Positions 10,437-21,783 of a stretch of 64,000 nt of DNA are shown here, in pieces (position 1 is the stretch's first letter; every line of letters begins with the position of its first letter). The position numbers and the translations under genes are program-made. The notes below the pieces were generated by a model. The model saw nothing but the letters and a program-made list of their open reading frames with translations, was not told the origin of the DNA and made no database searches. Source of the stretch: Phaeosaccion multiseriatum (taxonomy: Eukaryota; Ochrophyta, other classes); the NCBI GenBank assembly GCA_965112735.1, contig OZ218954.1, positions 1,240,001-1,304,000 on the forward strand. The letters are read 5' to 3'.

Positions 10437-13219
10437 TGTGCTTGCTTGTTTGGGTGGTTGGTTGGTTGGTTGGCAAGCTGGTTGGCAAGTTGGTTGGTTG
10501 ATTGTTTGATTGATTGATTGATTCGCATACATAAGTACGTAAATAAGATCAACCCTTCGACAAGCCGACGCACCTGTCTACCGCGTTCACGTCCGTTCTC
10601 GTCCGCTTGCTTGTGAACCTGCGCCACACAAGAGAGGGGGGGGGGGGACGAACGTTAGAGGCAGAGCCGAACACAAACTCGATGCACTCCCTCCCTCCCT
10701 CCCTCTCCTCCCCCATCCACAGCCATCCATCCATCCCTCCATCCCTCCCTCCCTTCCGTCGCCCTCCCCTACTCACCCAGCTGTCGTCTTGGGCATAAGA
10801 TGGTTATCCAACAAACGTCTGGTGATGTCTACCCAGCCCTGCTCACTTGCCACGTGTAAGGGCGTTCTGTTCGACTCATCTCGAGCGTTGGGGTCGGCGC
10901 CATTGTCAAAGCAGAGGCGGTGCACAGCATCCACTGCCATCCGAGGGGGGAGGGAGGGAGGGAGGGACGGAGGGAGGGAGGGAGGGAGGGAGGGAGGGAG
11001 GGAGGGAGGGAGGGAGGGAGGGAGGGAGGGAGGGAGGGAGGGAGGGAGGGAGGGAGGGAGGGAGGGAGGGAGGGAGGGAGGGAGGGAGGGAGGGAGGGAG
11101 GGAGGGAGGGAGGGAGGGAGGGAGGGAGGGAGGGAGGGAGGGAGGGAGGGAGGGAGGGAGGGAGGGAGGGAGGGAGGGAGGGAGGGAGGGAGGGAGGGAG
11201 GGAGGGAGGGAGGGAGGGAGGGAGGGAGGGAGGGAGGGAGGGAGGGAGGGAGGGAGGGAGGGAGGGAGGGAGGGAGGGAGGGAGGGAGGGAGGGAGGGAG
11301 GGAGGGAGGGAGGGAGGGAGGGAGGGAGGGAGGGAGGGAGGGAGGGAGGGAGGGAGGGAGGGAGGGAGGGAGGGAGGGAGGGAGGGAGGGAGGGAGGGAG
11401 GGAGGGAGGGAGGGAGGGAGGGAGGGAGGGAGGGAGGGAGGGAGGGAGGGAGGGAGGGAGGGAGGGAGGGAGGGAGGGAGGGAGGGAGGGAGGGAGGGAG
11501 GGAGGGAGGGAGGGAGGGAGGGAGGGAGGGAGGGAGGGAGGGAGGGAGGGAGGGAGGGAGGGAGGGAGGGAGGGAGGGAGGGAGGGAGGGAGGGAGGGAG
11601 GGAGGGAGGGAGGGAGGGAGGGAGGGAGGGAGGGAGGGAGGGAGGGAGGGAGGGAGGGAGGGAGGGAGGGAGGGAGGGAGGGAGGGAGGGAGGGAGGGAG
11701 GGAGGGAGGGAGGGAGGGAGGGAGGGAGGGAGGGAGGGAGGGAGGGAGGGAGGGAGGGAGGGAGGGAGGGAGGGAGGGAGGGAGGGAGGGAGGGAGGGAG
11801 GGAGGGAGGGAGGGAGGGAGGGAGGGAGGGAGGGAGGGAGGGAGGGAGGGAGGGAGAGAGGCGTTTAGGGAGTGGAGAACAAGTCCAAGCGAAGAGCGGT
11901 GCCCTCTCTGTCTGTCTCCCTCTCTGTCTGGCATGTCTCTCCCCCTCCGTCTCTCTCTCTCTCCCTCTCCATTGGGTCTTTCCCATGGATCACCTTCTCC
12001 AAACAAGCACGAGAAGTGCAGAGCTGTCTTCTTGTTCCTCTTCGTGCCGCTTGCCGTTTCACTCGAGCCCCCCAGACTAGTTACACTGTTAGAAGAACAG
12101 CAAGAGGAGCAAGAAGAAGCAGCGACACTACTTTGGCTTTGATTCTCGCCGCCACAACTGCTGTAACTGCTGCTATCGCTGAATATGTGTCCACGGCGAT
12201 CTATGCGTCATTTTGGGACGGAAAGGGAGGGGAGGGGAGGGGAGGGGAGGGGAGGGGAGGGGAGGGGAGGGGAGGGGGGGGGAGGCGACGGAAGGGGAGG
12301 GGAGAGAGCGAAGGGAGGGGGGAGGGGAGAGAAGGGGAGGGGAGAAAAGGGGAGGGGAGGGGACAGGGAGGAGAGGGGACGGGGAGGGGAGGGGAGGGGA
12401 GGGGACTCGGATCAGAGGCTAGAAGGAACTGGTAGTAGGGGGGGGCTGAAACGATAACGTTCGCTTCCTCAGTGCAACAGAAGCGCAAACCCTCACCTCT
12501 CTTGGTGCGCGTGGAAGGTTTCCGAGCGGCTTTGGAGTGTGACTCCTTCCGGAACTGGAATTGTTTGGGGTGACGTGTTTCGGGTCGCAGTTTCAGTTTG
12601 GTGTGTCTTGTACGGGGGTGGGGGCACACATTGACCACAGGCCTGAAACAGTGATGGCAAGTCATCCTCCCTCCCACCCACCATCCACTAGCCCACCCAC
12701 CCAAACACACACGCACACGCACACTCACCCACCCACCCACCCACCCACCTGCGTGAGCAAGAGGTTATTTCGCTCCTCGGCCTTCGCTCTCTTGCAACAC
12801 CTCCCGTCTAGACACTGACCATACATAACGTGCTCCTTAAAGGAGTGGACAGGTGGGGGGAGGGCAAGGGGGAGAGGGGGGAGTTATGGGGTACATAGGC
12901 ATAGGGGCATGGGTAGGGGAAGTAGCAGGTGGTAGGCATATGGGTTAGAGCAGGCAGGCCATCATCACCTCTACATACCTCCACGTTACAGCCATAGCCG
13001 AAGCCTTTCCACTCACGCAAGGAGGGGGGCTCCGAATCGGCTTGGTGCTGCACAAGGGACTCGTAAGGATGAGGACCGTTAATGGAGGGGGCGTGTGACG
13101 CATTGGAGAGTGCAGAAAGAGGTGTGTTGTACGCCCCAGGGCCGGGCTGGGGAGGGTAATTGTTGAAGTTGTGGTGGCATGGTATTGTCAGACGGAAGAG
13201 AGGGGGAGAAAGGAGGCCG

Positions 13220-13277
<58 letters not shown>

Positions 13278-14877
13278 GGAGGGAGAGAGAGAGAGGGGAA
13301 GTGAGAAGAGCGAGAGACAGAAAGAGAGAAGAGAAGAGAAGAGAGAGAGAGCGTGAGAGAGAGAGAGAGAGAGAGAGAGAGGAGGGAAAGAGAGAAGAGT
13401 GAGAGAGGAGAAAGAGAGCAAGAGAGAGAGAAGAGGGAGAGAGAGGAAGAGAGAGAGAGGAGCGAGAGAGAGAAAGAGAGAGAGAAGAGAGAGAGAAGAG
13501 TGAGAGACAGAAAGACAGAGAACAGGGAGAGAAAGAGAGAGAAGGGGTTGGGGTGGTGTGTATGAGTGAAGCGAACAACACACATACATCCTCACACACA
13601 CGCTCTCCCTCCGTCTCTGTCTTCCTCTCCCTCTTTCCCTCTCTCCCTCTCCCTCTCTTACCCCCCCCTCTATCTCCCTCTGTCTCTCAACCCTCCCTCC
13701 CTCTCTCTGTCTCTGTGCATGAGTCCTACACCTATGCCTCTGCCTCGTACCCACCGTCGTGCGTGGGTCGTGCTGAGGTTCCTCCCCACTGCTGTCGCCC
13801 TTGAAACGGTCGGAGGCGCTGAAGGCGACGCTCCTTGCCTTTGGTTTGATGGCGTCTTGATTGCGGACATCGTATTGGCCTGGGCCTGGGGCTGCTCCCG
13901 CTGCCCGCAGCTCAATGTCCTTTTGCACGGGAAAGTAAGGTGGGGGGTGTGCGTGTGTGTGTGAGAGTGTGTGTGTGTGTGTGTGTGTGCGTGTGTGTGT
14001 GTGTGTGTGTGTGCGTGCGTGTGTGGGTGGGTGTTGAGAGGCGTGCTCATTGCCTCGCATGTTGTCATGGGCCGATTGCGGGGATGCCGGTCGGTCTGTC
14101 TTGTGCGTGACCAAAGCAAGAGTGAGCATCCCTTCATAGGCGTAGGTAGAGCTATGACGCACTAATGCACGCACGCACCTTGACGGAGTTGACGCTGGTC
14201 TTGCTGAACACAGGAGTGGCGTGGGTGGGCATCACGGCCTTGTCGGCACGGCTGATGGTGTACTGGCTACCTCCTTCGACGGCCTTTGTCGTCGTCCGGG
14301 GGGCGAAAGAGGTGAACATGCCGCTTTTAGGCGCCATAATGCCCCGTCCTTCGTCATCGATCGTCGTCAAGGTCACCGCTGCGGCCGCGACCCGCGTCGC
14401 TGCTGCCGCGGCTCTGGCTACGGATGCCCTACTTCTTCTGCTTTTCTTGTGCACCTCCCCACTCTGGCCCACCTCACCACTCTCCTCCTGCTTCCCCTGC
14501 ATCTGCTGCCTAAGGCGGCGCGCCACGTCGTCCGTGTCGATAGCTGGCGCGTAGGGGCATTCCCACTGCGCCTCGGATCGATTTCCCGTGATACCCTTTC
14601 TCAGCTGGACGCCACAATCATTTCGCACCTCTGGTCGTCTCCTCGTCTTCTCTGGGGCACCATTCTCCCTCTGCCCCAGACATCGCCTGCCCCCCCCCCC
14701 CTCTGCTCTTTGCTGCAGCTGCTTCTCTTGCTGCTGCCGCCGCCGCTGTGCCTGCTGCTGCTCCTGGCACTCATGCTCGTGCTGCTCCTCCTGGTACTTC
14801 TGCTGCTCTCGCTCCTTCCCATACGTCTGCTTCCACTTCCTCCAGTAGGCGACATCGTACACGCGCTGTCCCCCCAT
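8903..14877 (-). CDS. SHIPPO/STPGR + ankyrin + coiled-coil protein with poly-Glu tail
   Basis: Eleven exons on minus: 14877-14179, 13919-13755, 13146-12979, 12835-12749, 12554-12497, 12200-11994, 10933-10777, 10618-10574, 10343-10264, 10052-9910 and 9637-8903. All joints are GT-AG and keep frame. Start is the ATG at 14877 ([15 protein letters not shown]); a GTG lies upstream in frame. The N-terminus has a Gln/Glu-rich coiled coil, then SHIPPO-type turns PGPGQYD and PGPGAYN, as in sperm-tail and ciliary microtubule inner proteins. Ankyrin repeats follow: [28 protein letters not shown] and [18 protein letters not shown]. The last exon has a coiled coil ([30 protein letters not shown]) and a glutamate run of over 50 residues. 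A microtubule or axoneme scaffold is my inference. It could be two adjacent genes, but every joint stays in phase. Confidence 0.75.
9020..9195. repeat. (CTC)n trinucleotide repeat encoding poly-Glu
   Basis: Almost pure CTC/TCC repeat of about 175 bp with rare CTT interruptions. On the minus strand it encodes the poly-Glu run of the STPGR/ankyrin protein. Confidence 0.95.
10376..10525. repeat. (TTGG)n and (TTGC)n tetranucleotide repeats
   Basis: TTGG and TTGC repeat blocks followed by TTGA/GATT units, in the intron between the 45-nt ankyrin exon and the next exon. Confidence 0.9.
10947..11856. repeat. Giant (GGGA)n microsatellite in intron
   Basis: Roughly 900 bp of GGGA repeat, about 225 units, with one visible change (GGGACGGA near 10967). 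It fills most of the ~1.06-kb intron between exons 12200-11994 and 10933-10777. On the coding strand it is (TCCC)n. Long Arg-Gly and Ser-Leu-Pro reading frames through it are artefacts of the repeat. Confidence 0.97.
12225..12412. repeat. (GGGGA)n repeat in intron
   Basis: Degenerate GGGGA/GGGA array just upstream (in gene sense) of the acceptor at 12201. It is purine-rich on plus, hence pyrimidine-rich on the coding strand. Confidence 0.9.
13195..13545. repeat. (GA)n-rich intron
   Basis: About 350 bp of GA/GAGAAA purine tract, CT-rich in the sense of the STPGR/ankyrin gene. It makes up most of the intron before exon 13146-12979. Confidence 0.9.
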
Positions 14878-15206
14878 CGCTGGGGGTGTGTTACAGGGAA
14901 GGAGATCGGATCGAACAAACACAAGCCTTCCAAAATCGAGGAGGAAACCGTCAAAGTGTGTAGTGTCAGGACGCGCTTCCACCCCGGGTTTCTTAGCTGT
15001 TCAGTCAGCCCCCCGACTCAAATAACTTTGCAATTGCTCGATCTTCTCTCCCTCTGTGCTACACTTCGGTCCGCACCCCTCTTACTCGCACCACGGACTG
15101 AAGTAGACTGGTTTGGTCGTAGGAGCGTGAAGCCGGGTTTGGCTACTTTCTTGATCGGAGAGGAAGCTTTCTTCACAGAAGGGCATTCGAAAGAAAGTGT
15201 TGGATT
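14878..15206. promoter_or_regulatory. Divergent promoter region (STPGR/ankyrin gene and plastid protein)
   Basis: 329 bp separate the two ATGs on opposite strands. A shared promoter is inferred. No other gene seen. Confidence 0.5.
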
Positions 15207-15971
15207 ATGGCGCCCGCCGTGTCCGCGCTCACCATCCTGGGCTCCCTCCTCACAGCCAGCGCGTTCGCGCCCCCATTGGCGCCACTGCCGACATCTGGCG
15301 GCGTGTCTAGAAGCAGCAGCAGCAGCAGGAGCATCGGCAGTGTGCAGGAGGGGAGCGGGGGCCGAGCGGCATCTTGCTTGAAGTCCACCCCAAATGTGGA
15401 CCTGTCTGAGTTTGACGACGACGATGATGACGATGAATGGGGCGAGGACCGCTGGGACTTTGAGAACGACAGATGGAAGACCAATAGGGAGCTCCAGGTG
15501 GAGGATTCGAACCGCAAGGTGCAAGAGAAGCTGGCCAAGCGCGTGCAGGAGTTGGACAACATCCCTCCTGAGCCCTACCAGCTGGCCTGCTACGAGCTGG
15601 ACCCGGCCCTTGGCCTGCCTCACTATTGGAACTCGGAGGACTACAACGAGATGATGGGCCTCCCGCCTCCGAGCCACTACGACAAGAAGCAGGTGCTGAA
15701 GGACAGGAGGGCGGACGAGGATGCGCGTGCGCTGGCGGCGGTGTGGGAGATGCCTCCTTCGGCGGAGGAGAAGAGGAGGCTGAGGGCCAACCCCGTCGAC
15801 TGGTACGACATGCCTGAGGCGAAGAGGAAAAGATACATGGCCATGTCTCGCTCTGGGTCCGGTCAGCGCTACACCCTACCGCTCTTCGACCCTGCGCGCA
15901 CGGACTTGGGCCCTCTGTGGGAGGACAATGACGGTGTTGAGCCCGAGAGGAAGCTGAGTGGGTCGAAATGA
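15207..15971 (+). CDS. Plastid-targeted protein of unknown function (254 aa)
   Basis: Intronless. The N-terminus MAPAVSALTILGSLLTASAF is a signal peptide ending in ASAFAPP, the bipartite plastid-targeting motif of stramenopile algae with Phe at +1. The mature part is acidic (a run of seven Asp near residue 70), then charged and Trp/Tyr-rich, with motifs EWGEDRWDFENDRWKTN, LACYELDPALGLPHYWN, DWYDMPEAKRKRYMAM and YTLPLFDPARTDLGPLWED. I do not recognise the family. Aromatic residues regularly spaced with Pro suggest a structural or complex-associated plastid protein (inference). An AATAAA lies about 20 bp after the stop (15991-15996). Confidence 0.9.
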   Translation: MAPAVSALTILGSLLTASAFAPPLAPLPTSGGVSRSSSSSRSIGSVQEGSGGRAASCLKSTPNVDLSEFDDDDDDDEWGEDRWDFENDRWKTNRELQVEDSNRKVQEKLAKRVQELDNIPPEPYQLACYELDPALGLPHYWNSEDYNEMMGLPPPSHYDKKQVLKDRRADEDARALAAVWEMPPSAEEKRRLRANPVDWYDMPEAKRKRYMAMSRSGSGQRYTLPLFDPARTDLGPLWEDNDGVEPERKLSGSK

Positions 15972-17095
15972 GGGGGAGAGGGGGGGGGTTAATAAAGAAG
16001 GAGGGAGTGAAAGTGAGCGCCCGAGGGGAGGTAGTGGTGTTGCTTCAGAGTGGTGCGGGGGAAAACGGGAGAGGGGGGGGGGGGGGCATTACAACCTCTA
16101 CGCTGTCTGGGGGGTTGTGGCTGCCGTGTAATTACCTGTATTGAAATGATTCTACGAAGGGTGTGGTGTGGAGGGGCGAGCTCTCACCACCCTTTTTTTT
16201 GCTCGAGGGCGACTGGAGGATTAGGAGCGGGCCGTTTTGCGTTTTCGAAGGGAGGCAGCAACAGCAGCAGCAACAGCAGCAGCAACAGCATGGGCGAAGG
16301 GTCGAGGAGGGCGGCGTTTGTTCAGAGCCACGTACAAGACGGGCACTTGGGGAGGGGGGGGGTGGTGCTTTGATCGGTACCTGCGTTCGGCCCATCGCTG
16401 AGCAGCCTTTGGGTACGACGGAAACGCAGGACACCCGGGAAGGAAGGAAGGAAGGAAGGAAGGGAAGGAATGATGGAAGGGCATTATCTTAGTACCGTGT
16501 TGCGCAGAGGGAGCGAGCGAGCGAGTGAGGGAGATGGAGAGGGGGGTGACCCTGGCTAGGAAGAAGGACATTGAAGGCTCGCTTGCTGAAAGCGGGGGTG
16601 GGGTGGTGGTGAAAGACCACAACACGCGGACGCACTCGTAGTATGAATAATAAACGCACGTGTCCATACCACGCTTTGCCTTACTGTTGCGTCTCTGGTC
16701 CGTCAGTAGGAGCATGTTGAGGGAGGGAGGAGGGCCTGCCCAAGGGCCGAGAGAGGGCCTTCGATACCCTCCACTTTTTTTTTTTTGTTCACGTTTTTAT
16801 ACGTGTATAAGACCTCGACTAATGGTCGGGCTACCCGCTCGATAGGCTTATATTATGAGCTTATGTTGTGCCACGATGTACGTTGTTGTCACCAGCATCA
16901 TCACGTTCCCATGTTCGTGTGTTGGTTGTCCGTCGCCGCCAAACCAGAAACACCCCCCCCGGGGTGTCTGACCAATTTGGAAAAAAATCCCCACGCTTAC
17001 CAGCAACGCCAAAAAGACAAGGAGAGGAACAGGACCTCACTTGAGAACCTCGCGACACACGGAGGGAAGGACCTACTCGCCCCCTCTGCCGCATC
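15972..17095. other. Intergenic region, no gene seen
   Basis: Holds the AATAAA at 15991, a CAG/CAA-rich patch near 16256-16290 and (AAGG)n at 16438-16470. The part after ~16640 is less GC-rich and probably includes the promoter and leader of the next gene. I see no supported coding exon. Confidence 0.6.
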
Positions 17096-18774
17096 ATGGC
17101 GCCGTCTTCTTTGGGCAACAGCTCCGGGAGGAGCAGGCGATCCTCGTCGCGCCCCCTTTCTTCTTCATCTTCGGCTTCTTCCGCCTCCGCGGCAGCGGCC
17201 TCCTCGCTGACGGCAGTACTCTTGTTCACAACAGTGCTTTCGACGTCGTGCAGGAGTGCGCTTGCTTTTTCTCCGCCTCTGTCTAGTGCAGTTTCCACGC
17301 AGCAGCGGCGAGGAGTGGGCAGTGCGGGTGCTTGCAGAGGCAGCTCTGGCGGTGTCCTCAGTAGCAGCTGTGGGAGGAAGAGAAGCAGCAGCAGGGGAAG
17401 TAGTAGCAGCAGCGTGGACAGGAGCACCAGACAGCTTGCAGTGCCCAAAACTCTTATCGGGTTGGACACCAGGCCTGAGGAGACGGTGCGGAACGAGGAT
17501 GACGAGGAGGACATTGACCTTAACCTGGAGCCGTTGCCTCAGAACGTTGACGCGAAGCCGGACCCGGACTATATTCCCCCACCCCCCATCGTTGGGCCTC
17601 GGCTGGAACCCAAGATTACGTGGAACGAGGCGTTGGAGTACGTCAAGGCCACTGGCGCTCCCCAGAAACAAAAGGACATTCTCTACGAGCCCCTCGAAGG
17701 CGAGGAGAAGGTTAAGACGCTGCCGCGGGTCCTACCCGGTGCGCGCACAGACTTTGAGGACGAGCCCCTCCGCCCTAGGAAGATAGACGAGGACCAGATC
17801 ATTATGGTTATGGAGGGGGAGCAGGAGGGGGGGGCAGAGGAGGGGGAGGCGGGAAAGGGGAAGAAATGGAAGCGCGTGCCCGCCACTCGCGTCAAGCAGC
17901 CGAGAAAGGTCCCGCTTGTCGATGCGGAGATTGGCAGTACCAAGGGCCCGTGGGTGAGGCCCCCTGATAGAACCGGTCTCCGCGACCTTCGCGACCCTCG
18001 CCCAGCCCCCAGCCCGGCCCCGCTGAAAGAGGGGGAGACGGAGGCGTGGTACCAGCCTGTGGAAGTGGAAGTGGAGGCGCCGGACGTGGCCGCTCTCAGG
18101 AAGGCAGTGGATGTCCCCAGTAAGGATGGCAACTGGCGACGACCGTCCAAGTCTGGAGGCGGATCTTCGAAGCGTAGCGGGCCCGGGCGCAATGGAGGGG
18201 GGGGAGGAGGAGGAGGAGGAGGACGGGGGACGTCCCGCTCGGGCTCCATCTCCGGCTCGCCCGGCTACGGCGGCAGGGGAACCACCACCAGCACAAGCAG
18301 TAGCAATCCATTGGGGATGGGGAGGGGGAATAGGGCCCCTTCTTACATCTCCCCTGGCACGCAGTGGGGCGGCGGGGGGAGGGAGGCGGGTGGTGGAGGT
18401 GGTTCCGCCACCCTCGACCGGGACGATGACCCCATGCTTGACCGGGATCAGGCGGCGCTAAGGGAGGCCATTGTGCAACGTACTCGTGAGGAGAAGATGC
18501 GCCGTGCGGCCGCCAGGGAAGCTGCTTCTCGCTCCGGAACCGGTGCTGGACGAGGTTCCACTGCCCCCCCTCCCCCCCCCTCCAGGGCCTCCTCGTCCAC
18601 CGGGGGCATGGGTCGGTCGTACGGAAAGGGCACATCTACCCTGTCCAGGGGCCCTGAGAAGCAGCGCCAGAGCCAGGGTGAGAGTAGTCAGGCGCCCTCT
18701 CGAGGGGACTGGACAGACATTGAGAGCAATCTTAAGGAGGGTTTGCGCAGGGGGGAGGGTGCCAGCATGGGGGG

Positions 18775-18809
<35 letters not shown>

Positions 18810-19476
18810 GTAGCGGCAGCGGCAGTGAGGAAGGAAACAGCGGACTCAATATGCTCTTCAGCGCCAGCGGAGGAGGTGGAGGGGAGGCCGTGGTGGACCG
18901 GGAGATGGAAGCTGCAAAGTTCACAGCTGGCTCACTCGTGGGCCTGTCTGTCTTCGGTACGTACTAACCGGAGGAAGGAAGGTCGGGGGGGGGGATACAG
19001 CAGGAAGAGGAGAGAGGAGGGGACGCAGATGGATGTCTGGGATGGTACAGCGCAGGGGTGGGCTGACGAGTGTGGGTGGGTGGGCGTGCATCTGCTTTGG
19101 CGTGGCATGTATTTTGTTCGATGGCTCGTGCTGTTTTAAACCCTTTAAGGCTTTGTGTGGTTCTTCATTCCAATCCTACGTACGCCTAACCTAAGCCTGC
19201 GTATCGCTACCTCCCTCCTTCTCCCCCCTGCCTCTCCCCTTCTCAGCTATGGTGGCAACGGCCGTGCTATTCTACACCGTCGGGCCGAGCTTTATCCATG
19301 GAGGCAGGGAGCGCGGTCGAGGAGGAGTCTCTCCTGCAGCAAGGTCCTTTGCGCAGCAAGTGACCGATGAGACCGGCAAGGTGCCTCCTGCCGTGGGGGC
19401 CTCGGGGGAGATTACGGACAGGTGAGGAGGAGGAGGAGGAGGAGGAGGAGGAGGAGGAGGAGGAGGAGGATGAGGA

Positions 19477-19507
<31 letters not shown>

Positions 19508-19887
19508 GAGGAGGAGAGATGGGGAGAGTGAGAACGTGGGGGGTGTTGAGAGGCTGGGAGATAGGTAGGTAGGCAAGGTGGGGGGAAGTGGGGAGGGGCT
19601 GGGGAACGGGGTGGATTGCGCCCCAGAGTCTGGCGTTGGTGTGGTCTTCTGCTTGTCATGTTCTTCCTTCTTCACGGACCCAACGTCTCTTCAATTGACT
19701 AACTTGCTTTCCGTTGCCGAACGGCCTTTTTCGCTCTTGTCCCATCTCTCACGGTCTCTCTCTCTCCTCTGTTTCCAATATGTCGGTCGCTATGTATCTC
19801 TCCCCTCTCGGTCTTTCTTCTCTTCGTCTCTCTCCTCTCTCCTCTCTTTATCTTGTCTCTCTCAGCTCTCTTTTCGAGGACTTTTAA
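17096..19887 (+). CDS. Plastid-targeted Ser/Gly-rich protein with C-terminal membrane segment (685 aa)
   Basis: Exons 17096-18956, 19247-19421 and a 22-nt last exon 19866-19887 (SLFEDF and stop). All three join in frame with GT-AG sites. A Ser/Arg-rich start, a hydrophobic segment TAVLLFTTVLSTSC and then SALAFSPP form a plastid bipartite presequence. The folded-looking part lies at residues ~120-350, with DIDLNLEPLPQNVDAKPDPD, ITWNEALEYVKATGAPQKQ and a repeated R-P-x-K basic-acidic pattern. A long Gly/Ser/Arg disordered stretch follows. The C-terminus carries one likely transmembrane helix spanning the first intron (AGSLVGLSVF then AMVATAVLFYTVGPSF). I do not recognise the family. If the intron after 19421 is retained, translation stops at 19425 instead. 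Confidence 0.8.
19428..19515. repeat. (GGA)n repeat in intron
   Basis: GAG/GGA trinucleotide array starting 6 bp after the donor of the plastid-protein gene's last intron. Confidence 0.9.
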
Positions 19888-21783
19888 GTACGGGTGGACG
19901 GGCGCCAAGACACACCAACGCCCCGATGACACCACCCTGCGCACATGGCACATGGCACATGGCACATGGCACATGGGCATGGGAGAGCAGAGGTGGTTGT
20001 GTCCCTTGCTGTTCCTTTGTGCGTGCGCAAGGAAGGGAGGGAGAGAAGGTGTGGATGTAGAGCAGATGACGATGTCGCAGCAGCAGTTACAGAAGATGTC
20101 GATGATGTCGAGAGAATGTTTGGTTCGTTTCTTATTGGGGTGTTCGTGGGGGAGGATGAATGCGCCGGAGCGGAAACCGGGAGATGTAAGCAAGGGGGTT
20201 GGGAACACTTGCGCTGTAATAACGACTCAAGAGAGGGGGGGAGGGAGGCGGGAGGCTCGGGGGCTCAGGGGCTCAGGGGTGCAGCTGGTATATGAATGGA
20301 TCTTATGGCAAGCAACAGCGGTGGGGAAAGGAAAGGGGAAGGCAGGCAGGAAGAAGCCGAGAGTAGAGACAGGAAGAACTGAAACTGACAGAACTGAAAT
20401 GGGGATGAAAAGAGCCCTTCCTTCTTCCTCGCATGATGGCACACGGGGCAAGGAGGGAGGGATGGAGCCACAGAGGAAGGGGGAAATGAATGGTGATTGA
20501 GACATGGGGTATTGTGCATGGTGTGAACTTTCGCTGGTGATGGTTGGTGGGTTGGGTGATCTGGGCTGGAGGACTTGACATTAGTTCGGGGGTTTGGCCA
20601 CGGGGCCCTGTGACTTATCGAGTTTCGGCGCACGGAAGGGTGGGGGGGGGGGGGGGGTGAGTGGGCGCTGGCGCTGGGGTATTGGACATTCCGTCGGCAT
20701 CACAGATGTCGGACAAGCGAGGGTGGTTACGGTCGCCTCTTTTGTCTGTCTGTCTGTCTGATTCTTGGTGTACCTGGCCTGTTCGTCCTGGCACGGAGTG
20801 TGTAGATACAAGCAAGTTTGGGGCTGGGGATGGAAAGGGAGGAGTGTGGGACCTAATGGGGAGGAACCAGAGGGAAGGAGGGAGGGAGGAGTAGCAGCCT
20901 CGGCACGACCACTCAAGTGAGCTGCAGCGAGGGAGGGGGCTGACGGCTGAGGGGTGGAGTGCAGAGTGTTGATTGAAGAGAAAGAGAGAAGTGCTTTATT
21001 CCTCCACCTTTTCTTCTTTTCTTTCTTCCAGAATACTACTATAATAATAATAGTATACATCAAAGGACAAAGCAAAAAAAGAAGAGAGAAAAGGTCTCTC
21101 ACACCTCCTCGGGTTTTTGTCTTGTGCTTGTCGTATGCCCAGCGTTGAAGCGCACGCACCCACATGATATGCATGATATGACATGACCATCCTCTGTGTA
21201 TCCTGGAGGCAAGGACTACACACAGCAAGTGGAGAGTGGCACCTGACACCTACTATCACCTACTATCACCTACTATCACCTACTATCACCTACTATCACC
21301 TACTATCACCTACTGGATACACCACCCTCAGCGGTGGTCAAGTCGATCAAGTCGAGAATCAGTCTCCTCGAGTGGGCCTCCGGCCGTAGCTTTATCCCCC
21401 CCTGGCCTACTTACCCTCAATTTCTCGCCCCCCGTAAGGCAAAGGACTGTGCCCCTGCATTGGACTCAAAAGCCCCCCTATGCATTCACCCCCCTCCAAT
21501 ATGCTTTGCCGCCTGGGGAGCAATGCGACAATGCAAACGTCATGACAGGTGAGGGGTGAGGGGTGAGGGGTGAGGGGGGATCGAATATCGAGATCGAGAT
21601 CGGGAATGGAGAGGGTCAGAATTCATTACTATTAGGCAGCGCTGAGGGCGCTAACGCTTTGCCAGCTTCCCGGCTTCCTTGCGCAGTTATTATTATTAGC
21701 AGCAGCAGGGGGAGAGAAAGGTGTCAGTAGTACCCCCTGGTAGCAGTGGGTAGCAGGAGTAGTTAGGAGAAGGAGCACAGAGG
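19888..21783. other. Intergenic region, no gene supported
   Basis: About 1.9 kb. Contains an ACATGGC heptamer repeat (19936-19975), a poly-G tract near 20640 and a 10-bp tandem repeat at 21247-21313. GGGTGAG units lie near 21547-21580. Open frames here are short and of low complexity. Confidence 0.6.
21247..21313. repeat. 10-bp tandem repeat (CACCTACTAT)
   Basis: About 6.5 perfect copies of a 10-bp unit, unlike the di- to tetranucleotide repeats elsewhere in the window. Confidence 0.95.

Noticed and set aside
10789-12142. Long reading frames of Gly-Gly-Arg-Glu and Ser-Leu-Pro-Pro repeats
   Set aside because: They are translations of the (GGGA)n microsatellite in an intron, open in every frame by repeat periodicity.
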